Part shown: positions 1 to 12,400 of the stretch, piece after piece | Layout of the letters: each line of letters begins with the position of its first letter | How positions within the stretch are numbered: the first letter of the stretch is position 1 | DNA from: Helopsaltes ochotensis | Lineage: Eukaryota; Chordata; Aves; Passeriformes; Locustellidae | Length of the DNA: 64,000 nt | Reading direction: 5' to 3' | Assembly: GCA_013400155.1 (NCBI GenBank) | Contig: VXBM01001670.1 | Span: 73,392 to 137,391, forward strand | The notes under the pieces: model-generated | What the model saw: the letters and a program-made list of their open reading frames with translations, nothing else | What the model was told of the DNA's origin: nothing | The model's database searches: none | Program-made: the position numbers and the translations under genes

Positions 1-60
1 AAAAAAAACCAAAACCAAAACCAAAACCAAAACCAAAACCAAAACCAAAACCAACAAAAC
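1..60. repeat. (CCAAAA)n hexanucleotide tract
   Basis: The window opens with about eight tandem copies of CCAAAA, decaying to CCAACAAAACC. The left end is cut by the window boundary, so the full length is unknown. Confidence 0.9.
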
Positions 61-3000
61 CCTGCTTTGAGAGCCTACACATTATACTAACAAGGAAAAC
101 ATGAACTCGGAATGGATTTCCACATTTAAGTTTATTTTTTCTTGTATTTTGCAGAACAATTAAATAAGGCAACAGTCCTTCTGGTGATGTTGATCTAACC
201 ACTTGTAACTTTGACAAAAGGGTTTGCATTTTTTTCTTTTAAAATTGGGATACATTTTTACTCCTGGGGATTGCAAAACTCCTTAAAAGTCAAGCCTTTA
301 GGTAGTAAATCTACTGTTCCAAACTGTTAATTATGTTTTCTACACTAAGCATACTTCATCTGTCAAAATTTGCCAAAATTAAAATTATGTGTCAATTTTC
401 TTGGTTTTTTACCTTTCCATTTAAAGCCATTACCGTGTGATTACCTAGTCCACATCTATTTTCCATGACTATACAAAAAATAGAAATAAAAATATAATTT
501 GCTCATATTAATTGCTATTTAATAAGCAGCATGCTATAACATCACCTCCTATAAATTTTTTCACTTTAATAACATTTTAAAAATCCTGTAGCAGACATTC
601 ACTTCTAAATCCATCACTGGCATTTCTAGAACTAGTACAATAGTCTCACTAGAGACACACTGCATTTCTTCAGTATAATTTTTTTTTTACTTAAAATAGC
701 AGCTCTTTTATCCCTGTTACTCCACAGCACATCACTTAGGATTACGGTACAGTGTTGGTCCTACTATCTTTACTGTAAATAGTATGTTTGATTAAAGCAA
801 AATCTATGCAGATAAATTTATTTGCCTTTCGAGTTGCAAAATTAGCATTACTCTGAAAATCGTTTGAGAAACGAAGTGATTAATAACTGAAAGACACTGA
901 AATGCAGGAAGGCTCAAAAACAAAACTATAGTCTCATGATAATTAATAATGAATCTGAATTTATATTGAGATAGTGTTTATGAAGTTGTTAAACACTGGA
1001 TTGTATCATGCATTACAAAACACATATATTTAAACAGCATCACAGACCTGTGTCATTTCACTTGCTTTTCAGAAGGGTCTTCCATAAATGTAAAGTAACA
1101 TCCCTCATAAAACACTAGAACTAGTGGCTCTATACTTGCAGTGTATATTATCATGAGAAAGTTCATAACTAAATGTCAGAGTGATTTTCTTATCAAAAAA
1201 TTTTATTAGTTGGCTGTAATAACTTCTGTTATATTTATAGAGCTTTGAGCAGCACCTTGCAGTTTCTTATTCATCCCAAGAGAAAGAAGGAGCTTACAGC
1301 GAAGACTTCTCTGGCTAGATTTAATTTCTAAATTTCTCAGGGTATCTTAAAGAAATAATACAGCTTCTCTTACAGTCTCCAAGCTTCTATTGGCAGACAA
1401 AATGCCAGAATTTTTGCAGAAATTCTGCAGAAGATAACTATAGAATCTCATGCATTTGATTCTAAAACTTTGTAGTTCTTCTGATTTAGGTTGAACACAA
1501 TATGCTAAAATAAATATCTTTCCAAATTAAAATCTAATTCTAAGAATTTGAATCCTTCAGCTTGGAAGAAAATTGTCATGTCTCAACATATAAGCCTCAG
1601 CCCCATGCAAAATTTTCCAGTTCTCAGGTGCTAAAGTCCTCCAGATAGTAGCTACCTTTTTATTGGGTCCTTTATTGTAAATTTAAACAGTGTAAACAAA
1701 CATTGTATTGTAAACAAACTCAAACTTTATGATGAGCTGAGTCGTGCCAGGATGTTTATAAGCCAGTCATCTTATGAAAACTGGAACTGTCTAAAGGCAG
1801 GTCAGTAAATAGGGGACCTCTAAATAATTTATGGAAATGATCTGTCCTAGCAGAAGCTTTCCATAGTGTCCAAACACTCATCCATTAGGAATTGTCTGTG
1901 TAACCTCAAAGCTGTAACATTACAGCTTGAAGGGAATATGAAAGAATCTTGATGTTTAAAAAAGAGAAAAACATAAAGTGTTGGATCTCCACCTCTATTG
2001 TTTGGTAAAAAATTGGGAAAACAATTAGAAAAAAATATTTTAAGTATATCAAAGACAGCACTGAGATCATACAAAGCTCAATACACTTTGATTAAGAGTA
2101 ATTATTTCAAATCAATTTTAGGCTTTTTTTAAAGTGTTTAGTTGGCATAATAATTGAAGATCTGTTGGGTTTTAATTTATTAAAGTATTTAATTTTAATA
2201 TTTACAGTAAACTTGTCTAAAATTTTAATCACCAGTAGCTCAATTAATTAAAGGGAGATATTCACATCAATTTTATGATTTTTAACAATTGCTTCATCTG
2301 TAATCCTTTCTTGTTGGAAAATTTAGTAGTCTTCATGGATTATGTAGGCGGAGATGTTTAGCTCTGAAAAACAGTTATACAACTTATTTAATAGTAGTCT
2401 AAATATGCTTAGTTTATAAAGTTTTAAAACCAATTTCTTATATTTATATTTATTCTTATGTTCCTTATATTTAACAGAGTTTGGCTAGAACTAGTGGCTA
2501 TCTTTTCAAAAGAACTCATTAAGGATCATAATATGTGAGGTGAAGTTTATCAGTCAGAATGTTTCCTGCAATGTCCTGTTTTCTGTTTTTAAATTCTTGT
2601 GTATTAAACTAACACTTTGCTTTAGAAGGTCTACTTTGCCACCAAATGCTATAATTTATGTTTTTCTTGAAGCACTTGCATTAAATCTTATTTTTTTAAT
2701 GATTCCCTTAAAACATGAATCTTTTAGCTATTTCCTGTACAGAAAACTGTTTTTCCTCCAATACAAAGAAGAAACTGTACATTTGCCATTGAAACCCAAT
2801 TGCTTATGTCAGCTACTTCAGTACATAGTAAAAACATCCATGGTAGTAAAATGCATTTTAGTTAACCTTTATCCTTTTCATCTATTCATACAAAGTTTGG
2901 AAACTTACTGGGGGATTGGAAAAGAACCTGCCCTTTTATCACTGGTATAAACCAATATCTCTGGTCCTGGAGAACATTCTCAGTAGCTTGGATCTGACTT

Positions 3001-3262
3001 GTGGATAACCAAGCAGAGAGCCAACTGTTGTAAAAAATTGCTTTCTCTTAGAGTTGCCTTTTCTGCACTGTGATCTGTTCAGAGTAGTGAAAACCTCATC
3101 TTAAGTTTGCCTCAACATTTTTAATTTCCTTCATGGGGAGAAGAACCAAGGTTCATCTGAACCTGCCTGAATGGCTGGTCTGCAAGTCTCTGTTCTTGAA
3201 CTTGTAGATGATCTGATCTTGAGATGATTACAGACTCAAAGTCAGCAACAGCATGTGTTGCT

Positions 3263-3340
3263 CCCCCTTCCCCTTCCCCTTCCCCTTCCCCTTCCCCTTC
3301 CCCTTCCCCTTCCCCTTCCCCTTTCCCTTCCCCTTCCCCT
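3263..3340. repeat. (CCCCTT)n hexanucleotide array
   Basis: About thirteen tandem copies of CCCCTT with one imperfect unit (CCCTTT) near 3321-3326. The minus strand is a GGGGAA array able in principle to form G-quadruplexes. The plus strand, which is the sense strand of CSMD1, is C-rich and could form an i-motif or bind poly-C proteins as RNA. A Ser-Pro repeat reading frame across it is a by-product of the array, not a gene. Confidence 0.97.
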
Positions 3341-5470
3341 AGATGTGAATCTGAGGAAGTGATTGTATTTTGGTTGTTTCATACCTACCAAATATGGACA
3401 GACTACTGGCATTTTGATGGGAGAGGACTATGCCTATTTGATGAGTTTTCCTTATTCTGTTGTGATTTTTATTTACTTTTTTTTTAAAAAAAATGTTTTG
3501 CCTTTTTTTTTTTGCTTGCGTTCTATAGAGAGACATTTATATTAATTGAAAGTATTACATCCTATTCATAAATAATTAGAAATTTAGGGTTCATCTTATC
3601 TGTGTTCAAAAATTATCAGTGTAGGCCTCATACAGTAATCAGATTACTGAGTATAAAATGAGGCATTTAAACAGTTGTTAGTTGGTAATGCAATAGGTTT
3701 ACATATCTGAAAAGTCAATGAGAATTTTTTTGCAGAAAAAACTCAAGCTTACAGTTGTCTGTCAATATATGCATAATCTTTACATTTTCTTTCTTTATGT
3801 ATGTATTTCTGCAGGCATCTCCTAAACTTCTTTTGTTTTTTGTTATTCACTGTATGGTGAGGTATGGTCCTTTCCTATGCTGGCTATATTATTCAAGTGA
3901 ATGTCCCAACTTTATCAACATTAATTATTTTATTGATAATTATTAATTTATTAGCAAGAGAATATTTAGTATTCTGACTATACCTGGCATCTCTTTGAAT
4001 TTGTAGAGTTCTCAATTCATTTGATGAGCAGCTCAGTTTTCAGACTAAGCAGCTGCTTTATTTTTATTCTTATACAGATCAAACTGAACAACCTAGCTAT
4101 TTAGCCCAGTTTCTTGATTTCTTTACTTATCCAAGCTAAGCACTGTTTGTGTGTTTGCATATGCTGAGCTACAATGGATTTAATTTTTTTTCCTCCTTTT
4201 CTGCACTTATAGTATCAAAATAATCAATTACTTACCAACAGGTCATAACCAGAAATTTTATAGACCATATTACAGCAACCTCAGCCATTTTAGCACAGTT
4301 CCAGGTGCTATGTTCAGTGGTAATTAGTAAGATCATTCTTCTCATGAAGAGGATTGTGTATTTTAATTTTATTTTCAATATATCAGAGAGAGAACCCAAA
4401 TGATTGTAGATATGGGGTATATAGTTTCTTTTTCATAACTTTGATTGAAGACAGAGAGAATTCCTGTAACTTGTCTCATGGTTCCTCGTTCTCATCTTGT
4501 TTCTACTCAGCCTCTCCTTTTATTATGTCTTTGCATTTAAGTTCCAACAGTATTAACATCTGGTTTACTATATTTAAAAAATTTGTTTTAAAATAATCCA
4601 TACACTGTTTTCTGGAGAAATTCTGCTTCTGAAACATCTTATCTTGGTTTATTAGTTTGACTTAATTCATGCCTGTTTTTTTGCATAATTAAGACTGAGG
4701 ATTGGAAGAAAGACAGAGAATTTTCTGGTTTGTATCTGCAAAAGTTTAATTAGTGAGGTCCTTTATGTAAAACTGTATACCTATCACCATGATCTGAATG
4801 GTTTCCAGGACTAGAACCTGAGTACTCACTAGCTTTTTGCTATTAAGAAGCGATCTTTTTCTTAATGATTCTTTTTGACACACAACTTTTTGATACTAGA
4901 GTTATAGATATATAAGTGATACTACTGACAAGTGCTGAAGTTTTGTGGTGGGATTCACCAGTTTACCTTTTATGTGTTGTATACTGCATTGTACTTATCT
5001 GTATGTAGCTGTCACACATTACTGTGTGAGAAATAGCAGTTTCCCTGAAATTTGAGAGATCGTTGTGAGTTATTTGAATGGAGTAGATGTGATTGTAGTA
5101 CGCTCTGGACACACAGGCTCTAAGGCATGTAAAGAAATTTCTTCACTTTTAGAAAGCATGGCAGAAAAGCAATACTCATCCAAACAATGAAAATTGATTC
5201 ATACAGTCAGTCTCATGTCTTACAGCTTAATTATTTAATGGAAACTTTAGGTAGGAACAGCTTTATTAGACGTGTTTAATAATTATGGAATGCAGTAATT
5301 CAAAACGTTTTTTCTATTACTTCATATTATCCTATTTTTTATAGAATAGTTAATTTTATCGAAAACCAACTGATTATAACAGGATGTGAATAATTTAAAA
5401 GACTGTGTTTTGTGGTAGTAGTAGTAATTTATGCATCTACAAATGATTTTGCCATTTATCCTACATACAG

Positions 5471-5583
5471 ACTCACTGGATCTAGTGTTCCTGATCTTAT
5501 TGTGAGCATGAGCAACCAGATGTGGCTTCATTTACAATCTGATGACAGCATTGGCTCACCAGGATTCAAAGCTGTTTATCAAG
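5471..5583 (+). CDS. CSMD1: CSMD1 exon: C-terminal part of CUB domain 3
   Basis: This 113-nt exon encodes LTGSSVPDLIVSMSNQ, then MWLHLQSDD and GSPGFKAVYQ: the closing beta strands of a CUB domain, with the usual hydrophobic LHLQSD strand and the G-F-x-A-x-Y ending. The acceptor is CTACATACAG at 5470 and the donor AAG/GTATGA after 5583. The first base completes a codon begun in the previous exon (phase 2 entry; GT-A for valine in remembered human CSMD1). The exit is phase 1, with G joining AA of the next exon to give Glu. The upstream polypyrimidine tract is weak. CUB domains in this protein are extracellular interaction modules. Identity rests on frame continuity and close match to remembered CSMD1; I am very sure of it. 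Confidence 0.95.
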
Positions 5584-8500
5584 GTATGAGCTGAATTAAC
5601 CATTTTTAACTTACGTTGTAACTTATTTCATTATACCCCAACAAATTAATTTCAAATAGACATTTAGTTCTTTCACAAACTTAGAGTTTTGATACTGTCT
5701 CTGTTTTTAGTTAATGGTTAATGAAGATATGGATTTGCAAATATCTACACAGTAACTAAAAATATTTGCAAGGAAAAATGAAAGTTATTGTTCGAATGCT
5801 TTTTGCTGGGAGGTCAATAGAAGCTACAAATTTCTAATATATTTGACAGGTCTTAAATTTTACATTCTGCTAACCTGTGTCATATTGGATACTATTTGAA
5901 AAATATTGTTAATATTCTAAGACTTTATTGGGCTACTTATAAGCCTTATTTTCATGCCTCACTGAGAATCTTCACAGACCTAAGTCAAAATTAGTATACA
6001 ATGAAAACAACAGAACAGATATATTGTATGTTATTGTGGAAAATAAGAAGACATATAGAATTGTGGAAATTTAACTCAAAAAAAAAATTATCTAAGTTAC
6101 CCTAGCCTCATTTTGTTGCTTCTGTCTCGAAGAAATGAGAACTTTTGCAGTATAAATATCTTTTTTTCTTTTTGACTGTGTGAAACTCAGTACCTTCTGA
6201 AGATGATTAATTGTGTTAAAAAATACCTGATATCTCCTACTGTGCATGCATGTATTTATTTTTTCCATTTCAATAGGTTGTATAGACCTGCAGCTAGAAA
6301 GAGCTCTTTCTTATTAACATCTGGTATAATTTTCTGTTAATTTCCATGTTAATTAGTTCACCTTAAGGATAAAGGAAAACATTTGATACTATTTTCAATA
6401 GTACCTTATGGGCACATATGATGAAAATGATTTGATAATAATCTTGTCAAAATTAGTTTTGTACAAAAGATGCTGCAAAACATTGAGAGACTATTCACAA
6501 TTCAGTAACTGAAAGTAACTGAATTAGAAGAGTGGGAATGCTCCTTAAACATTGTCCATAAACTGAAGTACCCTATATGTTTCACTTCATTTCTAGTTAC
6601 CGTATTGTTTCAATACCAAAACAGGCAAAATAGAGTGAAAGGCTACGGAGATTTTAACCTCAAGTTTAGAAAGCCATACATTTATTACAACAAGAACATT
6701 AAAACTTGCCTGAGTGGATTTTTAGAAGTAGGGTCTGTGACTGTGACATTGTGATCATTGAAAGGAACAGGAAGGGGAAATATTCCCCTGTTGTCTGCTA
6801 GGAAACCTGGTGTTACTTCTCCACACCAATATTTTTCTACTAGTCTCTCCTTTGAGGCAGGTGGTGATGATAGCAGTGATTAGGGTTATACTGCCACCAT
6901 TGTTTTTCCCTAACACTATATTTCTTTAGGATTCACTCAAGCTCACTAATCAGCTGAAATGTTACACATTCTTAATTTAAGTTTCTGTATGCACATATTG
7001 CTGGATAATGTTTGTGTTTTAATATTATTGTCTAGTTCTTTTATGCACCATATTTTGGTTTATGCTAATGTGAACTGAAATCAACAAACTAAGGAAAAAA
7101 GAGGATAAAGAAGGGGTGATTCTCATGAGGGTGGCAATCACTTCCCATGAGAATTCTCCATAGCAAAACTACTGAGATTTACGGGTCCATGGCCATGACA
7201 ATAACCATATGAGAACAAGGAAAATTACAGAGGCTCTTGAAACACTGTCCAAATTTCTTAATGTGATGTACAAGAGCTGTGAATGAAAAAGCAGATGCAG
7301 CCCTTCTATGGCTGAGACATTAGGGAATCTTAAGACATTGTGTCATGTATTAAGCCTGTATAGTTACATGGCTCAAATATGTTTTATTACATGAGTACAA
7401 TCACATACTCTTTATCTAAATTAATCTTACCCCTTCTTGTCCCTTCTCTCATGGTTTTATCTCTTGTACTTGTGTCATTTCTAGGGTTTGTATTTACTTA
7501 GAAAATATATTGTCTTTAAAAAAATCCATCTTTGAATTATTGTATTATTGAATTATTGAATTATTTGTATTCCACTGAATACATTCAGTGGAAACAGTGA
7601 TTGTATAGTGGAGAGAGAGTGTTGGCACAAGTTATGTATCTGACACTTTACACTGTTTCCTCAAACCAAAATTATGAATTTTACCCCCTTGTAACCCTGT
7701 GAAAAAGTTCAAAAATGTAAATTATATATATCAGATTAATTATTTTTCTGCCATAATTTCTTTCTAGTATTTCTAATGTAAATTCATCTGTTGTCATTTC
7801 TGTATTTATCTAATGATACAATTTTATTTCGGGAGTTCAACCTCTTACTTCTGCAGACTTTCTGCAAACACCTGAAGTATACAATATGCATTTTGCAGTA
7901 GCAGTAGCATCTCTTTGATGAAGTATATTGTTATCATTTGACATTTGGATTTTGGCTTTCAGTCTTGTTTTCCAACCCATTGTGGGTTATTCTGCAGGGT
8001 TTTTTAGCTTTGCAAGTCAATTTCAAAATTCTAAAGTATGAAAGGTTTACAAGTTCAAAAGTATAGTAACTGTTTTAAGATAAAGGTGAAATATAGCTTT
8101 TTTGTCTCTTTCATTTCAATGTTATGATTAGTTTTATTAGAATTGTCTCATCTTTTACTGTTGATGAAATTTTTAAGCATCTACACTCACAATACATTTT
8201 GTGCTTTAGGCTAAGTGTAAAGTTTAAACTTCTATCCTGTCACAAGGTGCCTGAATAAATCTCCTTCCCCTTGTTTAGCAGGCAAAGAACCTGTCTAAAA
8301 ATAGAATCTCATTTTAATTGTGAGAAAGTTAATAGATTGTGACATGTAACCTCAAGGACACTGTCTTAGTGATTGCAGTTAGCTAAAAAGAAGGCAAACT
8401 GCAGACTGTAATGGCTTGTACATGTTCTGTAGAGACAAATTAAAGGACATACTTACTTAATTCTTTTTCCCAAAAAGCTGTGACTTTTGCTCAGGATTGG

Positions 8501-9389
8501 AACATGATTCCTTACCCTCTTGGGCAATATTTTACAGCTCACCAATCAAATATTGACTTTTTAGCTATTAATTTTTTTTTCTATTACTACTTAAATAGTG
8601 TTATAGTCTATAGAAAATTGTTGCTTTAACTGAATTTCATCTCACTTTAATTATTAAGAAAGGATATTAATGATGCAGTTCACCTATCTTACATTATTAG
8701 CATGTCCACCTAAAAATGGCATGAAATGATGCTTGTAAATGAACTCATCTGCATAACAGATCTTATGTATGAATAGTAAATTTAATCCTATTTACAATTT
8801 GCCTAAGGGATTAAGAGAGAGGCATGTCTTCCCAAGTTCCTTTGCCTCTTCTTTGGCTCACCTTCAGAAACATGTGAATGTCAGAAAGATGTAGGGTTCT
8901 CTATATTCTCACTATTCCAGTTTTTGTAGTCTGCTCTATTAATCATGTTTCTCAGACTGTAGAATGCAGGTCACCAACAATTGGAGCCACAAGAAAGATT
9001 TCAGACTTCAGTCCTGTAGAGATAGTTACTGGAAAGAGTTTTGAATGCAGAGGAATAACACTGTACCGGTATCACTGTATGCACTGGAAGGGGACCTGTG
9101 GAAAACCCAGATGGTAAAACAAATATGGTGTTAGCTTTTAACTCCAGGAAACTGACAAACAGGTACCGTGTTCGTAAATACAAGAGGTGTCTTGATATTC
9201 CTCTGCCAGTCATACTCAGTGTCATGTATTATAAAGACAAAAATAATTTAAGCATTACGTCTATGTAATAAGTAAAATGCAAGACACTACAGAGACACTA
9301 CAGGCAACCCCTAACTTTGATCATAAACTTTCCTAAACCATGTTAGAAACCACATTATTACTGTTGAAAGAGAAGGCTGTTAATCCATA

Positions 9390-9427
9390 CTAAAAAATAA
9401 TAATAATAAAAAAATAATAATAAAAAG
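9390..9427. repeat. AAT-rich trinucleotide tract
   Basis: Interrupted (AAT)n, two blocks of four and three units separated by an A run. Confidence 0.85.
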
Positions 9428-12400
9428 AGCTGAAGAATGATTTGAACCTAACATTATATTTTTTAAAAAAACCTATTTTATAGACTGTATTTTAAAGTCC
9501 TTCATTCTTTGTAATAGATCCCAGATATCTTAACAGAATGGTTTAATACCTTTAAAAAAAATCCTCTGAAAGCATATTTTCTGTGAGAAGGCCAGAAATT
9601 TAATTTGTTCTGTCCTTGAAGAATGAGATATATTGTAACACCTAAATGTTTCAAAGGATCTAAACTGAAATCTTCTCCAATTAGTACCTATGGCAGTTTT
9701 CCCTACTGAAGCCAAGATGACAATGTGTCACTCCATGTCTTCATAAATTAAACAAAATTACATTATGTTTTTCACAGCTGATACTTCACAATAAAACCCA
9801 CTAACATTTCTCAATGGGTATGCAACACTATTAAGTGCTACTTTAAAATTAAAAAAAAAAAAAGAAGGAAACATTTCCAGAAAAAATATACAGTATACAG
9901 GCTGTTGTGAAGATATTTTTTCAGAGTTTCAACAACAGAGCGGTCTAAAAAGTAAAGAAATTATAACAATGGACTTTAAGTTTTAGATACATTTCTAATA
10001 TAATTTTTTCTTCCTGAGTATTTAGTAAGGTTATGAAAGTCCTCAGTGAAGTTTCTCCATACAAGGGACATATCTGAAATACTAGTATGTAATCTCCTGG
10101 AAGAATACCATAAACATGCAGAATGGTAATCTTGATGAAGGTTGTTGCTGTTGTAGTTGCTTCAGTCTGACTAAATTTTAAATATGCATTAGAAAAAGAC
10201 CTGGAGTTTTCTGACCACACTGGTTAAAATAGGTTTAGGTTCACCAAAAGCACTTATTTTGAATTACTAAATGAATTACTGATTTTTTTAAGCTCTAGCC
10301 TTATTTTCAGTCCTACCATGCAATGACTCTCAACTCTTTTTTTTTTTTTTTAAATAGTACCACATATATAAAGAAAAACATGACATACACACACTTTAAT
10401 AAATATAAATAAAGAGATGAAAACTATATCACACCACTGCCTTGAGGTCACATGATGGTCTAGTAACACCAACAAAGTATATGTTAAGACAAACACAACA
10501 AAGTTGATATGTTAAGACTATACTTTTACAGCCATGCTTTTTTCCAGTTTGTTGCTGGTCATGGGCTAAAGCGAGGATTTTTTTTTACATAGAATAAGTA
10601 AAATTAAAAAGTGGTTTTTTATTCATACACCTTTTCTTAAAAAGTTAGGTTTCTTCTTGAGCTGCATTTTTGGTCTTTTTGACCACAAGTGAAGAGCACC
10701 CATACCCACATTTGTCCAGCACACGAGATCTAATGTAGTGTTTAGGCAGCTTTGAATCAACAGGAAGATTTGGCTTGTGCCACTTCTGAATATTGATTCA
10801 AGCATGCATTTCCGTGGCAAGTGGATAAGTTAGGCACAGTCATTGCCATGCACCTCCAGGTGAGGAGAATGCAGCAGGTCACTGTAGGCCTTGTAGCAGT
10901 ATCAAACAGCAATATTAGGTTGAAGCCGCAGCCAGATAAAGGACTGATAAGGTGAATCCATGCCTGAGTTTGACTTCTTCCACTCGTTTTGTGGGTGTGC
11001 CACATCTAAAAATAGGTGCTTTATGGCTCTCAGGATCCAAGGTGGATCATGCAGCCAGCTAATCATTAGGCTGCTTCCGTGCTTATGGTCCTATTGGCTG
11101 TACCCCACTGACATAAAAGCACACGACAGCTTGAAGTTTTAGGAATGAATGTTTTATAGTTTTATTATGCTTGAGATTTTTCTGCTATTTAGCCCTGTAA
11201 ACCTTTAATTCTGATAAAAATATTTAATCTTTTGTCTTCCAGACTTCTTGATAACCACTATAACACCATATGTTTTATAGACTGTTTAGAACTCGTTTTT
11301 TATTCCTGATTTTACAAAGTTACATAAAGTAATTAAGTTATTACACTAGCCTATCTTTTAGTTCATAACAGTTTTTAGTTATAAAATAAATCTGGTGACT
11401 CAGTGATATAATTCTAGTGTTTTTTGTAATTTGAAGTTATTAAGAATTCTTGGACATGTCAGTAAGTATATCAGCTCCTGCAAGCAGCTGAAAATGTCAG
11501 GCTTACAACCTTTATTGGTATTGATGCTCAACTGAGCAGTTAAGCTTTAAGCTCTTCATTATGACTGTTTGGAAGAAGATTCTTCTTTCTTCTCAAGACT
11601 ACTAGAAAAATACTTTCATACACGTATTTCAGTTGATCAGATAAATGTCAATTATCTTTTTTTGCATACAATTACTTTATAAAACCATGTAAAGTATTAG
11701 TAAATCTTAATCAGTGCAATCTTTTACAAAAACATGACAACCCTATAAATGCTATTACACTACCAATATTGAAATAAAATTTGGTTACTACTTGGAGGTT
11801 TACTAAAACCTGTGCTGAAAAAAAAAATGGAATTAAGACTTTCTAGTACTCTCACAACTGGACATGCACACAGGCAAATCATTAATCAATCATCAATGTA
11901 ATGCTTGGAAAGAAAACAGATATAAGTCATTCAGTGAAAATATTTGAGTTTCTTTTGCTTTAAACTTTTCTCTCTTTCACGTATTCCACATATATTAAGT
12001 TTTATTCTTGCATTATGTTTGTAAATATCATAATTCAGAGCATTTCAAGTGTGTGCTTTTGGAAAACAGGCAATAAATATGTTTCATGTGAATATTTTTA
12101 TTTATTAAAGCTACTTGGGTCTGTGGAGAACTGTCGGAGAGTTCCATCATAGAATTGTATGAATGAATCTGTTTGTAGTGCTACACAGGGAAGGTTGGTT
12201 TTTTGGATGGGCAAATGTTTGTCACATGATTTCTGTCAGAGTGTATTATCAATCGTTTTCAGAACGTTTTCTATATTTTTGTCTGACCTTTTTATAGTAT
12301 ATATAGAGTAAATAAAGCCTATAACAGGCATTTCTCAGTTTCACCATACTTAAATTTTCTTTCAAGAAATATATAGTACCACCAGTCAATGACTAATAGA

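Larger units (their letters stand above)
1..5470 (+). other. CSMD1: Intron upstream of the CUB3-end exon (3' part)
   Basis: AT-rich sequence with no exon that I can support. The preceding CSMD1 exon, which should encode the first part of CUB3 beginning at its CGSN-like motif, was looked for and not found, so it lies upstream of the window. The stretch holds a (CCAAAA)n tract at its start and a (CCCCTT)n array near 3.3 kb. The remainder shows only short homopolymer runs. The open frames here, the longest 136 codons at 2540-2950, lack homology or splice context and look like chance. Confidence 0.75.

Noticed and set aside
2540..2950. 136-codon plus-strand open frame
   Set aside because: Intronic, hydrophobic random-looking sequence, no domain, no splice sites fitting the CSMD1 frame.
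3224..3487. 87-codon open frame with a Ser-Pro repeat
   Set aside because: It is the (CCCCTT)n array read as codons; no splice context or homology.
8878..9117. 79-codon frame with several cysteines, considered as a cryptic sushi-like exon
   Set aside because: Cysteine spacing does not fit a sushi domain, and the phase and splice sites do not fit the gene.
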